This document shows positions 1-14,000 of a DNA stretch of 64,000 bases, piece by piece. The notes under the pieces are model-generated. The model saw nothing but the letters and a program-made list of their open reading frames with translations, was not told where the DNA came from and did no database searches. The stretch lies in assembly GCA_918026815.1 (NCBI GenBank), contig CAKJVC010000042.1, forward strand, positions 248,001 through 312,000. The letters are read 5' to 3'. The stretch's first letter is position 1, and each line of letters opens with the position of its first letter. This DNA is from Chalara sp. BL73. Taxonomy: Eukaryota > Ascomycota > Leotiomycetes > Helotiales. A program made the translations under genes and the position numbers.

Positions 1-1557
1 ATATGAGGAGGTAGGAGTTTTTTATAATGGGGCGCTGTTGCCATTTCCGATAAAGCGTTGGAGACAACTTTTAGCAGGATAGCTCTGATGAGCAGCATCT
101 GAGGGATGAGAAGTTCTGTACTTGCTTTTTTGAAGGGGGCTTTTAATTGTTTTATAATTTTTTTAGTAATTTATTGAAAGGCTCCAACTCTATTCTGTCC
201 AAGTTTTGTGTATGCAGCTACCTTCATCAGCATTTGAACAAAGATTTCAGCTTAGCAATACGTATAAGGAACTAAACCCGCAGCTGTAAAAATGTGTAGC
301 ACCAAGCGAATACATTGCTGCTTGAGGACTGGCGGCCAGGAAAGATGAGATCGTGATGCATCGAGATTGTTCCCATATATCCAGTACAGCCATGAGTATC
401 ATGAAGTCAGTGATCAGCCGTGGGTCTATCAGAGTCAGTACAAGAGGCTCTAACTTTACGCTGAGTATCTTAGCCCCAGTTTTCTACAGGAACGGAAGCA
501 ACGCGACCAATGGGAAGGCTCTGCTGACCGTTGTGTTATTTTTATTGCGGGTTTTTTTTGTGGGATGGGAGAAATAGGTTACACCAAATTCAAAAACAAC
601 TCCTGCAGTAAAAGGTAGTCATGAAAATACTATGAAAGACAAGTAGACCTGGTCAGTTAATGTCTAATTCCTCGTGGAATATGGATTTTGAAACGGACAA
701 AGTTATTCCTTGGCATGTCTGGTTTGGTTGAAAGGGCCTCACTCGTTTGGATAATGGGAGCCACTCTCAGCCATGTTTGCTGTTTACATATGTTCAGCAA
801 TTAATTTTCAGCTTTCAATTGAATGTTGTGTCTCTTGACGCGTCTATGATCTTGGTAGGCTTCGAGAACTTAAGACAATGACTACGTCTGCAACATATAA
901 CAGATAAGAGTATACAGCGGATTTTTTTTAAAAAAAATTTTACCAAACTTACTTATTCAGTGCTTGATGCGGGTAAGTGTGTAACAGCAAAGTGGCCGAA
1001 CATTGCAATAAACTAAATAACCGAACTACAGATCCCAGGACAAGGCATTATATTGTTTAAACTGTGTTAAAAAAACCAGTCCTTGATAATCTGCCTAGAC
1101 TGCAGACTGGGGCCGGGTTGGCAGGTTTTTGGCTGTTGGACCCAACAAATTGCGGCCTCAGTACTGGCACTGAGTTCATAATATATTCAAAACTAGCCTA
1201 GCAATGCCTCAACAGGTTGCTAAGGACTTATCCTGGCTATAATCAGTAGCTTAAACGAGCTTAAACAAGCTTAAAAAGCTATATTCCCCGCATATTGAGG
1301 TTCTAACTAATCTTGGCAATTCAATTAAGTCGGTAGGACCCAATACGTTGAGTTTAAAAGTCTATAACTCAACCTACTGGGTCCAAATCCAAAAAGTACC
1401 GAAATTACTAAAGTGGGTGCCCACTGGGTCCGCTGCAACGTATATCTGCCATCTAGAATATATACGATTCTATTCTACAGTATAAACTTCTATCTATATC
1501 CCTAAACCTTAATAGTGCTGACAATAATCCCAGGGATTGACCGTCCCACCTTTTAAA
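1..1557. other. AT-rich stretch without a supportable gene
   Basis: Short open frames here (for example a 74-codon one at 353-577) have no recognisable domain, no consistent intron structure and unremarkable composition. The stretch contains a 10-bp unit (gcttaaacga-like) repeated three times near 1250-1275 and an imperfect hairpin at 1336-1384, listed separately. Confidence 0.5.
1336..1384. repeat. imperfect 19-bp inverted repeat (hairpin)
   Basis: The left arm begins ggacccaatacgttgagtt and the right arm ends aactcaacctactgggtcc. About 16 of 19 positions are complementary, separated by an 11-base loop. It may be a remnant of a small repeat element or simply a chance palindrome; function unknown. 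Confidence 0.5.
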
Positions 1558-2312
1558 TCACTGACCACCAAGCAAAGGTTGATATGTAACTTTCGAGAGC
1601 CTCTCATACTCTCTCCGTAGTTTCATAGCTATGCCTCTGGTATATCCGTTTGCGTTGACGAGACCTTTGTATTTATCTCTCCAAGCAAACGCCGTCTCTT
1701 CAAACACCGCGCGGGTAAAAGGCCCGTGAACATTGCAATAGCCGACCTTCTCTTTAAATTCTCTTTCCTCTCCAAAGACTTTGTACTCGAAATTCAGATT
1801 TGCTGCAGCATTTGCTTTTTGATTTTGTTCCGGATTCGCAATATCCGAGAAGAGAATTGCCTTTTCAAGGCTACGAATTTCCGGCAAAAATATAACGAGC
1901 TCAGCTAGCCTTTGTTTCACTGCGAGTGTTTGAAATGCTAATTTTCTAACACCTTGAAAGTCATTCTTAATAGAATCAACACTTTTCCATAACTCTATAT
2001 TCTGGATCAGAATGGTCCCTGTAATTTTTAATGACAATAACTTCCCATTGTTGACTCTGATGTCTATGCTGGGAGTCAGATCCAAGCTCCGCCTGGACCA
2101 TTCGTCGAGTTAAGAGACCGAGTGAGAAGTTGGATAGAAGTTATTCTTAGGTGTCTAGAGTGAGGCCGGAAATTGACATCGCTTGAAGGGAAAATTCTCA
2201 AGTGTGCAATATTTAGATCAACGTGCTTCTCCAAGATATTAAGTCGTAATTCAAGCGGTAAATCAGGTAATCGACGCTTATGATCGATTATAATGGTAGG
2301 CTCGGCATCCAT
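1558..2312 (-). CDS. 2EXR/F-box-like hypothetical protein, two exons
   Basis: I do not recognise a specific gene, but the N-terminus (residues about 14-30, LPDLPLELRLNILEKHV) is the motif that opens the large fungal 2EXR/F-box-like families, which are usually of unknown role. The model is exon 2312..2119, a 50-nt intron 2118..2069 (gtctct...CTGAC...cag), and exon 2068..1558, giving 234 aa. The intron keeps frame exactly (codon CG|C, Arg) and removes a stop that would end exon 1 after 78 codons. The C-terminal half is rich in charged residues (KVFGEEREFKEKVG, MKLRREYERL). The start is the first ATG of the frame. The family expands in multicopy in many leotiomycetes. Nothing in the neighbourhood suggests a function, and the flanks are gene-poor and AT-rich. 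Confidence 0.6.
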
Positions 2313-5300
2313 ATTAGAAGGTGAATGCTTGATGTTTTAAAAAGAACTCCTTTGTCTTTTAGGCGGCTTTTTCGAGATGCATTGATGGGCAATCTTTGTG
2401 GACGAGCGGTTGTCAACTCTATAATCAAAAGTTGAAATAGTTCTTGAAGACTGATGTTGTATACGGTATAAGATGAGCGAGTCTGTTACGGGACGAAAAG
2501 GGAAATACATATGGGAGCGAAGTCCAGTTCAGAATCAAATTCATGAACCGCATATCTGAAATAGAACCACATCGGTGGGTTTTATTAGACTTTAAATTTG
2601 CAACGATCTGTACACTAGAAATTAAACACACATTAGTATGATCAACCACGCACGAACCAACCTTAGGTTGAGCCACGTGACTGCAACTCCGAATGTCGTA
2701 TATTCATTGATTGGCCAATGGCCAATAAAGTGAGCCTCAAACCTTACAAACGTCTATGCGCTCTCAAAATACATTAAATTTCTTGCCAAAATCGAAAGGC
2801 TTGCAATAAAAAGCTGAAAATTTGTATCATCTTGGTAACTTTCAACAATGCGCATTAATGACACCAGCAATCTTATTAGGCATTTGGTCTGACAGATCAG
2901 CTTAACCACAAGCTTTCTTGATAGCTAATTAATTATTCACATTTGAAAAACCATTAGATAAGCCAACATTGAACTAAGCATCGCACCGAATTCAAACACT
3001 TCGAAGCTTGATAAATAGCTGGAAAAAGTATTACACCAATGCTAGCGCCCATATTTCATAATATATACCCCAACTATGCAAAACACCTTGTAGATTTGCT
3101 CGGTCGCGCGATAAATTAAAGATGTGGCGCCTGAGAGAAATGATACCAAAAAATAAATCCCTAGGCATTCCCAACCCAAACCCGAAAAACTAGATATTAT
3201 TACTCATCTAAGACTGTGCCTGTCTCTTAGAGATTCACGCTAAAGAAAGACATGATGAAGTGACTTTTAAGAGGACAGGGCGTTAACCTAAATTGTCAAG
3301 TCCTAAAGTGGTGCCGCTCGGTCTAGAGCTGAGAATGCCTACATTTTCAAGGCGAATGATGTTTTCAAGACACAGGAAGCAGACTTATTGGTGAATAAAC
3401 GACGGTAGAAGAGTTTCTGGTATTATTCCCCTGAACGTCACATGTTTGATACTCATTTGTAAATCCCTCAGGTACCCACCAATGACGCAGCTGCCTGTTG
3501 TTGCTGCCAAGAAGTGTATGCAAGGAAAGGGGGTGGTAAGCGAGAAGGGGCTGGAGTCAAACCCAATATGGATCGCCATCCTTGTACTCGGCCTGGATTC
3601 AGCTACCAATACATGAGAATGCGATTTGCAAAGCTCGATTCGGCAAGGACACAATATCAGGATTCGCAGCTTCTGCCCTATGCAGTGGGGGGATATTTTC
3701 ATAAGAGGCTCTCAGCTAGCCGCAAGTCTGCCAGACGCGGCTGAGGAGTAAATAGAGAAGGCTAGGAAGTATATTCAGCCTGTAGGATTCGTGGAATATA
3801 TTTAAATAGCGCTGCCTGATGTCATTGAAATTATGCACGAAGCCTGCCTTCCTAAATGTTTGGCTGATAATAGATAGTTCAGACGAGGTTTAGTCTTTCC
3901 TCGAAGGGTAATCCTTTGGTATCATGATTATCATTCCGTCCTTATATCTTTTATTTATTTAAATTTAGATGAGGTTTAGGATGCTTTACGGATATGATAC
4001 ATGAAGGCCACCACTCCTTCTCAAGCAAGTTATGCCGCGGGGGGGGGGGGGGGTGTTTAACCACAGACAGCTAGGCCCATACAAAGAATTCTGGTCATAC
4101 TATCTCAGATGATACGTCCGCCGCGTGTATTGTGCGTACAGGCATAAGTAAGGTCTGAGAAGCCATATTAGCATCTAATAGGTCAGGATACGAAGGAACA
4201 ATATCCTGGAGAGGGTCGGAGCCTATGCGCACACGTCTCAACATCCATGCTGACTGTACTGAAAACACACTGACACTTACTAGACACTAGATGGCTGACA
4301 TGTCTCGCGTACAACTGAGGAAGGGTGATCTCGTGGAAGGACAGTGGGATATCAAATACCTTCAATATGACACAAACCAAATAGCCGTGATGACAGTAAG
4401 CTGACGTAGTGATAAGAAATTTACGTATGTAGCCCACGAGCGGGAAGGCACGAACCGAACAAGTCCCTGAATATTTTCCTTGCTCCTACAAATTGTTTTC
4501 TGCACTTTTTTGAATATCCCATGACTGAACAAGTCCCCGAGATCGCCGAATACTGAGACATTTCATACAGGATGCGATATAACAGTCTTGATTAGATGAA
4601 AGAGGACAGGGGAGTGTGGGAATAAGATGGACAATGAAAGCGCTGGACTAAGAGCAGCATTATTGGAGAGAATATATAGTTTTAAAAAAGTATATCTATA
4701 GCCGCCAAAGCCCTCAATTAGCTCGAGGCTGGGCAAGCAGCCTTCTTTGTTTCTCCTCCCGGAAGGTAGGCTTGCCTTGGGATGCAACTTTATGCAGAAT
4801 TTTCAAATAAATCCCTGCATCTTGTTTAAAAATCGCGTTGATTTCTTTGCTAAGCTCCGGGGTCGCAAACGGAGTTGACTCCATCTACACTGAAGCATGC
4901 CTTCTAGGCTAGCCGTCTTTGCATCTAAAACTGCGCGGTCTTTTGTGACATATAAGCTCCCAACCCTTGCAGCAGCGCATAGCCATCTTTCATTAATAAG
5001 CTGGCCGGGGTGAAGCACCTGTCAACAATGTTAAGGCTGGGAAGCTTTGAAAGGCTCTTTTAACAAGCTTGTAAATCTCTATACGATGCACGGAGTGCTA
5101 TCGCCCTCTCGAGCATTTAGCCACAAACTCGGTCTTTGTTTTCTGTTGTATACGCGCAGAACTTTCGGTCGATATTGCAGGCTTCAATCAAAGCGAAGAT
5201 TCGAGTCGTTTTAGCCGATTCAATAACACAGTATATATTCATTCCCGGTTGATAACAACGCCCTCCGTCCTCAATCGCCCTAATCCTATTGCTGAATACA

Positions 5301-8300
5301 ATTGGCTCAAAACAAAAGCTCGTCCCCGCCCAGGAAAACATTCCCAAATCAAACCAGTCAATAAACATTACATGCCACCGCTCTTTTGCTTCCTGCAAAG
5401 CCAGTCTTTTGCCAGTCTTTTGTATAATGCAAATTAAATTTTCTGGCAGTCATACCACGAACTATATAGCCAATATTCTAATCGCCGTTTGGAAACCTTT
5501 ATGTTTAGCTTGTTCCCGTAAATATCGAGAAGAGTTGGGGTTTCCTTAGCAAACCCAAAGTATTTGAAAGCTAACGATTGCGTTCGGATTCGATAGTAAC
5601 CATAACCAAATCTATGCACACTCGAAATCACATCAATAATTGTAAACAAGGTATTATCTGCAACTGGACTCTCTATTATTACGTGGGGAAACGTATGCTA
5701 AAAGGCATGTCGGGCAAAGTACATGGTAAAGCAGGTCCGGGGCTAAAGATGTGGCTTGGAGAAAAGAAAAAGTGAAAATGTAAAAGAAATAATGTAACCC
5801 CGGATGCGTTATTGACAGAGTATTAGCAAGTCGAAGTAGTATAAATGATCGGAGCAGATAAGGTTAATAATTGAACTGGCAAAAGAAATGGAGATTATAT
5901 CGCCTTTAGGATGTTGGGCTATTTGTAACAGAAGAAAGATTCAGAAGGAACGTATATGCTGCAAACGCGGGCGCTTGCATCTAGTGGTAAACTTCAAGTA
6001 CAGCATGCTTAAATTGGTCAGTGCATTTAGCAAGTTGAGTGTTCTTGCATAGGCCCTAAGCCATTTCATTAATGGCAATTTTCGATGACTGCTCAAACGG
6101 GCGGATCTAAACCCTGCCGAGACAAATACCAACATAATATTTGGCTCGTAAAATGACCCACTCAAGCTCCCTGACGCCTTTTCGCGAGGAAAAGTAGGGT
6201 GTGAAGCCGCAAGAAACACCAAAAATATGAGTGTATGCTCCCAGTTTCGATACCAGGGATTGGACACACGATTGAATATATGAAAAAGATGGTCCTTTTG
6301 CGTCACCAGGTGCTCTGGTCACTCTGGTTGAATTTCATCTAGTCTCTGACACTTGTCATTGTGTAAGGATACACATAGGAAAGCGAAACCTGTTGTGATG
6401 CTGCATTTTTGAGAGGATGAGAGGTTTCGAGAAGTCCCTGTATGTGATATCTGCTCAAGCTGTGACCATTTGTTTTGGCTGATGTGTTCTTGTTAGTCAG
6501 AAGGTAATATATATTAAAACATGCCTATTAGGGCAATATAGCCGTTGACTAAATGTACAGTACTATCATATCGACCCATGGTTGTCTGCAGACGAGGGAT
6601 TTCGACAAAATGGTAGCCACGTGACCAGACCCTCTTGCAAGCCTCATCCACGTGCCAGCCTCGAGAGAATCTCACTTGATAATATAATCATGACAAGTCC
6701 TTGGTCATATAAGTCTATGACATCCTAGGCTTGAGGTAATCAACACGCATCAAAATGTCTTAGCAAATGACAGACCGCTTGCGTACATACGTCTGGATTG
6801 ACTTTCCCAGGATGGTCCACCGTCCGATGACTTGCTGAAGTTTTCTGACAAGCCCGATTTAGTAGCCTCAGCTGTCCAACGATTGAACACCAAGCTCTTC
6901 CTCTTCTAACTGGATGCGCCACCGCGGTACTTGTGACTTACTCGCATTTTTCACACAAGACTCATGGAACATGGGTGCCAATCTGCAGCCAAGCGACGTG
7001 TGCGCGTTCCAGAATCTGATATCTATATCGAGATGTCGCCGCATCGTGTTGTGTTCTTCCCCACCCTCCCTCAGAGATTCCTTCTTTAGCCTCCTTTTAT
7101 CAAGCGAACGAGCTTCTCGTATGACTACCAATTTTGCAAGCGCTTTACAGCCGGGGTTTCATTTAGTGGGCTGCGTTTCGACGTTCCCACCACCATGGCG
7201 AATAAGCGAATTTGCGCCGCCCCTAAACAAGCGCCACAGCCTTGGATGAACAACCCAACGTCAGCTGAAAACAATTGGGGAAGCGCCCAATCAAGCCCTT
7301 GATACTTAAGCGATGCTCACATCAGCTGAAAGGAACGTTATGGGACCTACTGTCTGATACTCCCTCCTTCACACCCCAACGTGACGAACCAGATTCCTGC
7401 TCATTTTTGGCATCAATCTGATCAATTACCTCGTAAAGATATGCTGCCGATTAAGGGATATGCTGCCGATTAAGGAGTAACATGGATGTTCTGGAGGCAA
7501 AGAAAACGTGTGCGTGCTTACGACTCCAAGAGCGTGATTTTGTAAAGACTAAACTTTGGCCACATCAATATTGACATCACCAACATACTGTTGGATACCG
7601 CGTCTAATCCCACGAGCATGGCTTACAATGTACGTACATGGGACCAACGGCCCAATTAGATGGTCCATGTGCGCGTTTCGCTGGCCTCTCATGAGTCCAT
7701 TGGTGATTATGCCGCCTGCGAAAGCCGGCCATGCTCATTGGCGTGAGACTGGTCGATGTTCCTCGTCTAACATACAACATGGAGAGCTGTAATCGGATGT
7801 TGTGGCTAGATAGGATATTATGGCGAACGGGAGATCGACTTTTGGAGCTGATGTGAGAACGACTAATTTTCTCCGGATCTCGTCCAGCCCTACAGACCCC
7901 GATCACACTGACGCCTGTCTACCCAACGTAGCATCGTGTGACTTGTTATGGCTTGCGAGAAGAGGAACCCAGCAAGCTCCAGTGAATCTTGCAACACCAT
8001 ATTCCACCATTGGTAGCGGAGCTGCTATTTCCGAGCTTCAAATGTGTTGTGCGACCAACCGCTTATGATTTGCAGAATTGCTACCCTATAATTGCATGTT
8101 CGGCTGATGATATACATGCTCGGTCTCATAGAACGAACTAGTTTAATGATAACTCGATCTCGCGCTCGGGTCAAGCAATGACAGGGGCCTGGTCCGGCAT
8201 GAATCTATGCAAATGCATGGTCCTGCCCCTGACATGATTCTCCTCACAGGAAGAAGCGAGAAGCCAAAGCTAAACAGTCCCAGTTGGTTGCCACCTTCCT

Positions 8301-8483
8301 TGATGCGGGTGTCAGATTACTGCTGACAATCTCCATGTTGCTAATATGAGAAGTCTACTTAAGTGCTCATGCTGCCGCCCAATTCTAAAACCCTTCCTGT
8401 ATAGAGGTATCTTGGGCTTAACTCTCTTCATCTACGGAGGTGAAAGTGGTTAGTTAGAGCTGGTCTTTCTATTAGGCCCCATC
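2313..8483. other. 6-kb gene-poor stretch, no gene firmly supported
   Basis: Numerous 60-120 codon frames exist on both strands, mostly overlapping each other, and none has a recognisable domain. The most protein-like are minus-strand frames at about 5434-5685 and 5117-5398. Their amino-acid usage is balanced and aromatic-rich, but they lie in different frames with no convincing splice sites joining them, so they may be pieces of a decayed gene. A 15-base G run sits at 4039-4053. The ORF pairs at 6914-7249 and 7556-8068 show no conserved motifs. Confidence 0.4.
4039..4053. repeat. poly-G run (15 nt)
   Basis: Uninterrupted run of 15 G. It is one of five G/C homopolymers of 10-21 nt in the window, the others being runs of C. 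Confidence 0.9.
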
Positions 8484-9029
8484 ATGCCCGTCATTTCTGA
8501 GCAGCCTTACCATGGCAACGACTTGCCAGTCTTTAAGATCGCATACCTCCTAGTCGGTCTTCTCTTTTTTTGCGTGGGACTTTTCATGAGTCGGAAATCT
8601 CGTTCCCCTTCACCATCCCTTGCGTCCCCTGCCCCAGCCTCCGAAAAGGCCCTATTCATTCCGCAAGATGAATCGCAACCGTCAGCCCTACCAAGTGGAG
8701 CCAAGCCCGCCATGCCCCGCCCGCTCCAACCACCGCCGCTGACCCCTCCAACATACTACACTCAAACCGGCGGCGCATCTGAGAGCTACTACTCGTCGCC
8801 CGTCGAGGTCGAGATCAGCGGATCCTACGACTCCTTCGACTCGTTCGAGCCCGCGACGGACCTTTTGCCTAGTAGTCCCAAGCGCAGATCGTACACGAAA
8901 ACTACGCCAGAGGGCGGCGAAGTAAGCGGCGAGATTATCGTAGCCGAAGGGTGGAGACGGCACACACGGGTTTTTGGTGGAGGCGTGTGTCTCGCCTGCG
9001 AGGAGAGCAATCGCAGGATGACCGCCTGA
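8484..9029 (+). CDS. small single-pass membrane protein with conserved C-terminal RHTRVFGGG motif
   Basis: Single-exon 181-aa protein. Residues about 16-35 (FKIAYLLVGLLFFCVGLF) form one hydrophobic segment followed by positively charged SRKSRS, so a type III or tail-out anchor is likely. Residues 40-130 are Pro/Ser-rich and probably disordered. The C-terminus (about 130-181) carries SPKRRSYTKTTPEGG, then EGWRRHTRVFGGGVCLACEES. I believe this ending is conserved in uncharacterised filamentous-fungal proteins (from memory, not searched). The two Cys (CLAC) resemble half a zinc site, but there is no second pair. The start is the first ATG, just before the hydrophobic segment. Function unknown; I infer an internal-membrane or plasma-membrane adaptor. 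It reads away from the minus-strand block that follows. Confidence 0.75.
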   Translation: MPVISEQPYHGNDLPVFKIAYLLVGLLFFCVGLFMSRKSRSPSPSLASPAPASEKALFIPQDESQPSALPSGAKPAMPRPLQPPPLTPPTYYTQTGGASESYYSSPVEVEISGSYDSFDSFEPATDLLPSSPKRRSYTKTTPEGGEVSGEIIVAEGWRRHTRVFGGGVCLACEESNRRMTA

Positions 9030-11064
9030 CTACATGAACGGGACGAAAAAGAACGCGAGCAAAAAGTTGATTGAGTATTTGAGCGCAAAGGAATTGCGGT
9101 CTTATACCACGTCACGTGATATACACGACCATGATATCCTTCATGGCCGCAACACTTCAGACGAGCGAAATGATTACTTAATGAGCAATTGAGGAACAGG
9201 GGAGCTGCTACAAGGTGTTAGAATGCTGAAGAATGGTGTTTTGACCTATGGATCCGGAGTTCCGGTTGTTTGGCTAGATGATTAGAGTTAACTGCCTTTG
9301 GGACGGAATGTGGGACAGGGATTCGAGGTTAGGGTTGGGAGGATAGGCATAACAGCTTTACGAGGTCAATAACCAAGGTTAATAATTGAAGGCGGATAAA
9401 TATCAAGATAGATTTGAAAGCCGGTGTAACGGAATTCAGCTTTTCGCAAGATCTAACCTATTTCTCTAACAAAACTATTGTCCTTCTTCAGCGGATATCT
9501 AAGAGGTGTAAAAGGAACCTGTCTTTATTCCGTACCGGAGATGCTATCGCATATGCAGCGGAGTTTGTAGGCACGGAAAGCTCGACGGAGGCAAAAGTGA
9601 AATTCAGGAGACTTGCCGAATCAGGCATGGATCAGCGCAAGCATCATGCATGAAAAGAGCATAGTACGTTTCCCATGATCCTTCGAGTCAGAAATCCTAT
9701 TTTATAATCTTTGCTTGGCGTCTAAGCTGTTTAAGCCTTGCAACCGACGCCTCTTCTAGGTACCCGTTACTTTCTTCTTTCTTGTCATCTTTTTTTAACG
9801 ATACTGCTACGCCAGATGTCAGCACTTAATCGGGAATCCTACCCAACCAACCATCGGCATCCTACCAAAAACCAGGTGCGCCTCATAACGAGCAAATGTC
9901 AAGAAATTTTAAATTAATTTATTGTTTTTTTTTTTAATAAACGGCTAGGTCTTCTCTTTTTGACCAAATACGAATATCACGGCGCCAATAGTGGCGATTA
10001 GTCATGACAGGGGGTGATATTCCAATATCGACTGCCTGGCAGCTCCGACTTTTTGAAATCCCTTCCTTTGGTTTCTTGAGATGCGTGCATATTGCATGAA
10101 CGAACCTTGTTCTTAAGCCCTGATTTGGTAGTTTACGCACTGCTATTTCTAGGATCTGGTCTGGCCTTCGTAGACGACTGTAGATACATGGTAACTGCGT
10201 AACAATGGGCTAATAGGCGGCTCGCGCAAATTGTTTCCATAACGGGCTATTTTATTCACCGGAGAGGATATGTAGCTGCATATCAGGTCGTATGACACAA
10301 TACACCTATCCCGGATGCAGCGAACCATATGCCGCGCGGTAGGGAGGAGGTTCTAATGCGAGCCACGGACTTTCGGGATGAGGTAAGAAGGATGATGTGG
10401 AGGAGGGAGGAAGGAGGGTTAAGGTTCTGACCTTGTTATGTATATAGAGGATAGGATCCGCGAGCTGACTCCATCTCACGTTTACGTGTCGTTGCAAAAG
10501 CGTCGAGGTGGTTATGACGCGTCGTCGATACGGAGACATGAGTGCGTATCGCTGATAGCAAGCTACTAGAAAATGGAAAGTATGGCGGCGAGAAGGAGAT
10601 GCTGCGATGGTGTATAAGATATTACGGTTTATATTTACATATGTGTTTTCTCATTCCTGCAATGAGAAGACGACGCTGCGATAGCCGCCGCATCGGCGCG
10701 AGGCAATGAGCTATGTGTCGCCTTGTGACGGGATAGATGCAATCTCACGGAAACGTCTACAGCAGCGGCGATCAAGAGATTACTTGATCCCATAGTTCCT
10801 TGCTTTAAGGTATGAGATAAGGAGTTGAGAGCCCAGGGTGTGAACGGTATGGCTTTCTATTCAGCTCACTAACCCATATGAACATCATAATCATGACTAA
10901 TATACACCTGCTTGCTATCTACTATGCATCCGTGGATTTCTATGATCCAAAACTGGAATGAAACGAATTGCTTTAGCTCCTACATGGAGCCAGCTCACGC
11001 TCGTAAAGAACTGCCTTAATGCCTTAAGAGGTCTATTATAACCTTTTCGTGTCAGATGGGTGCC
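9030..11064. other. intergenic, no gene seen
   Basis: This 2-kb gap separates the 3' ends of two convergent genes. Frames at 9414-9653 (+), 9934-10140 (-) and 10306-10539 (-) are short and featureless. An E-box-like palindrome (gtcacgtgat) occurs near 9113. Confidence 0.5.
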
Positions 11065-14000
11065 TTATTCAACAGCACTCTCATTGTCCTTCGACACCTG
11101 GCTATTTTTCCTTGCTGTCTCCTGACTTTCCGCAAACTTCCGCCACGACTCAGGATCCTGTTCAATCAACCTCTTCTTCAACTCACTCGCCTCATTACTC
11201 AGATCCTCCAAAATAACATCCTGTCCCTCACTCTCAATCCTAGACCGAATCTCCTCGCCTCCTAAGCCCTCTACCATCGCCCTCAACAGCCTCAGATTGG
11301 GCGGTTCTGATTCGGCGCCAGTAGTACCGTGGTGGTGGTCCTCCTGTTCCGGTTTCAGGATATCACGCCGGAACTTCTGGCCGAAGCGGTGCATGCGACC
11401 TTCTTCCTCAGTGAAAGCGCGTGAGGCAATGGAGACGTCGGAGTTGTGTCGACTAAGGACTGGGCGCACGGTACCGTATTCGTCATCGCTTGGTGGAGCA
11501 TCTACGAGGGCGCTCTCATCGGCATCGGAGGTTTGTACTTCTTGGTAATTTTGTATATCTGGGGATTCAAGAGAGCCTATGGGGCTGATTGGTGTCTCTA
11601 GTGGATCAGGTTGAGGTGACCCGATGGTGGTTGGTAATCGTGTCTCGGGATATTCATCTTCAAAGCGCTTAATCATACCCTTCAGGGTATTGTCCAAGAA
11701 CAGTAAACGCTGGTAACTGTTCTGGTCGCCTCTGGCCTCTTTCATGAGGGCAGGCTGCAGACGCGCACGGATCTTTCTCGCGCTCCATAGCAGATTCTTG
11801 GACATCTGTTTCGCTTTGCCACTGGCTGCGTTGACCTTCGGCGTCTCCGAGCCAGTGTTTATGGCCGGCATATCGGAAGATGAGACAGGGCGGTCTGATG
11901 ATGGGCGACGAGAATCGTTGCCCCGATTTCGTAGGCAGATTCCCAATGCCTTGACTACTCCGGTGCCACCGATCACATAATCATCATCAGGTGCAGGTTC
12001 GGTATCATCATGGTCAACAAAATTGTCTGCCGTATGGCCCACCAAATGTAACAATACATCTGGCACTGCGACCTCCTTCTCACCGCCATGAGGGTCTGTA
12101 GTCGCTGTGACAGCTTCGCTGATCTCAGCAACTGGGCCACGTTCCATATTGTACAAACAGTAAGCAACCACCTGCTTGGCCAATGCTTTCACGACCTCAC
12201 TCGAGTCGCTGGATGGCACCTCTATATCAACACATATAATGGTCTTGGACACTCTCACTGCTGCCATCAGTGACGCATATAATGCGCATGCTTCCTCTTG
12301 ATTTGCTTCATCCTTGGCATTCGCCAAGGCACCTAGTTTGGGATTCTCTAGCAAGCTGACATGTGCTAGACTCGGAGTATCGGGAAGAATCTCTGCTAAA
12401 GCAATTGCCTGTTCAGGAGTCATTGATACATCTGTAAGATGTATTCTCTTGAGTATAGGCATCTTAGGAAGGTACCTGTAAATAGTAGAGATTTGTCAGC
12501 ATCGTTTCACTACCACCATTGAAGTGGCCAAGCTTTTCAGCCTTGTCAAGGATCTCTCAACACTTGCATATCAAGCATATCCAGTCCCTTGGATCGGGTA
12601 AAATAAGCTGACATGATGCTTTGCAGAGTGCATTTCCTATTTTAGAGTGGAGTACCGAGCACCGGCATGAAGGGATCGCATTTGTGAAGCCCATGGAAGG
12701 AAAGCATGCACATACCTTCGCAGCAATTGGATTGCGCTAGGATCTGTTTCGAATAAGCTATGGTTTTGTGACAAATCAATAAATCCTGCCAAGAGTTAGT
12801 ACTGACTTTATCTGCGCCATGTTGTAGAGCCGCTTCGTGAGGCTACGGTATTGAGTACGATTGGTGTACTTACGGAAGTTTTTCAGCTTCACCAGGGCCG
12901 GGAATAATGTCCATAGCGAGTCCGGCGTGAGGCTGCACTCGCGTAGACTTAGAGCGTAGAGAGGGCTATTTTCATGGACAGACTCGGCGATTACCCCGAG
13001 TAGATCTTTGAGATTGTTTCCACCGAGATCTAGACCCTCGCAACTGCCACTCTGAAGAAAGCGGCAAACATGTCTTATGCCTTCCGATGTGATATTGTTA
13101 CCAGCGATACCCAGACGACGCAATCCTGACTTGATCACTCCATCAATGAGATCACTCAGCTGCTCCGTAGATATGCCACATTCAGCCACGTTCAGTAGCT
13201 CGAATTCTTGTCCCGCCAGCCGTTCTCCAATTGCCTTTGACAGAAGTGACGAGAGCTCAGAAGTGGCACTTGAAGCAGTCGGCGTACGGCTGAGGTGACC
13301 CATGCCGGCGTGCTGGTGATGGGGATGAGGTGATGTAGAATTCACTGGTGCCTGCGGAAATGGAACTTTCGATAAGTCCATAGACTTGAGCGACCGGCAC
13401 ATATTGATAAACAGGCAGATATAGCGCCAGCCATCCCGTCCAATGTTTGTGTTGTTTGTGAAGACCAGCCGCTCAACAACACCACCTTGTAAGGTCTCAC
13501 CCTTAACATTTGCTTTAACTCTGTTCGCGGAATACCCAACAGGTTTGGCTGCTAGCAGCCCTGCCAAAATTACCCGTATCCCTTCGTCGGTAAGTCCACA
13601 GTTCTCCATGACAAGTTCTTTGATAGGCACTACAGCCAGGTAGTCTCCGAGAGTTATCAAATCTGGCAATTGTAACCAGTAATCTGTAAGATCAAGTTTA
13701 GTGACTACGCCTGGCGCTTCATCTGAAGACGTGAACGTTGCCAACTGTTCCGTGATTTTCTTCAGTATAGGGGTTTCTCGCAACTGACAACATCGTCTAT
13801 ATATTCGCAAGGGGTCCGTTGTAGGCGATGCCTGAGTCTTAGGAGTTACCGCGCCGGGAATAGAGCTGTCACTTCCGTTTGCACCATCTCGAACCAGTTC
13901 AACAGGTACTGTGCCGTTTGCCTCAGCCAATTTGCGTTTCTTCTCTTTCCTAGCCTTTCTCTCCTCTTCGCTGCGCTTCTTCTTCTCTCGTTTCTTTGTA

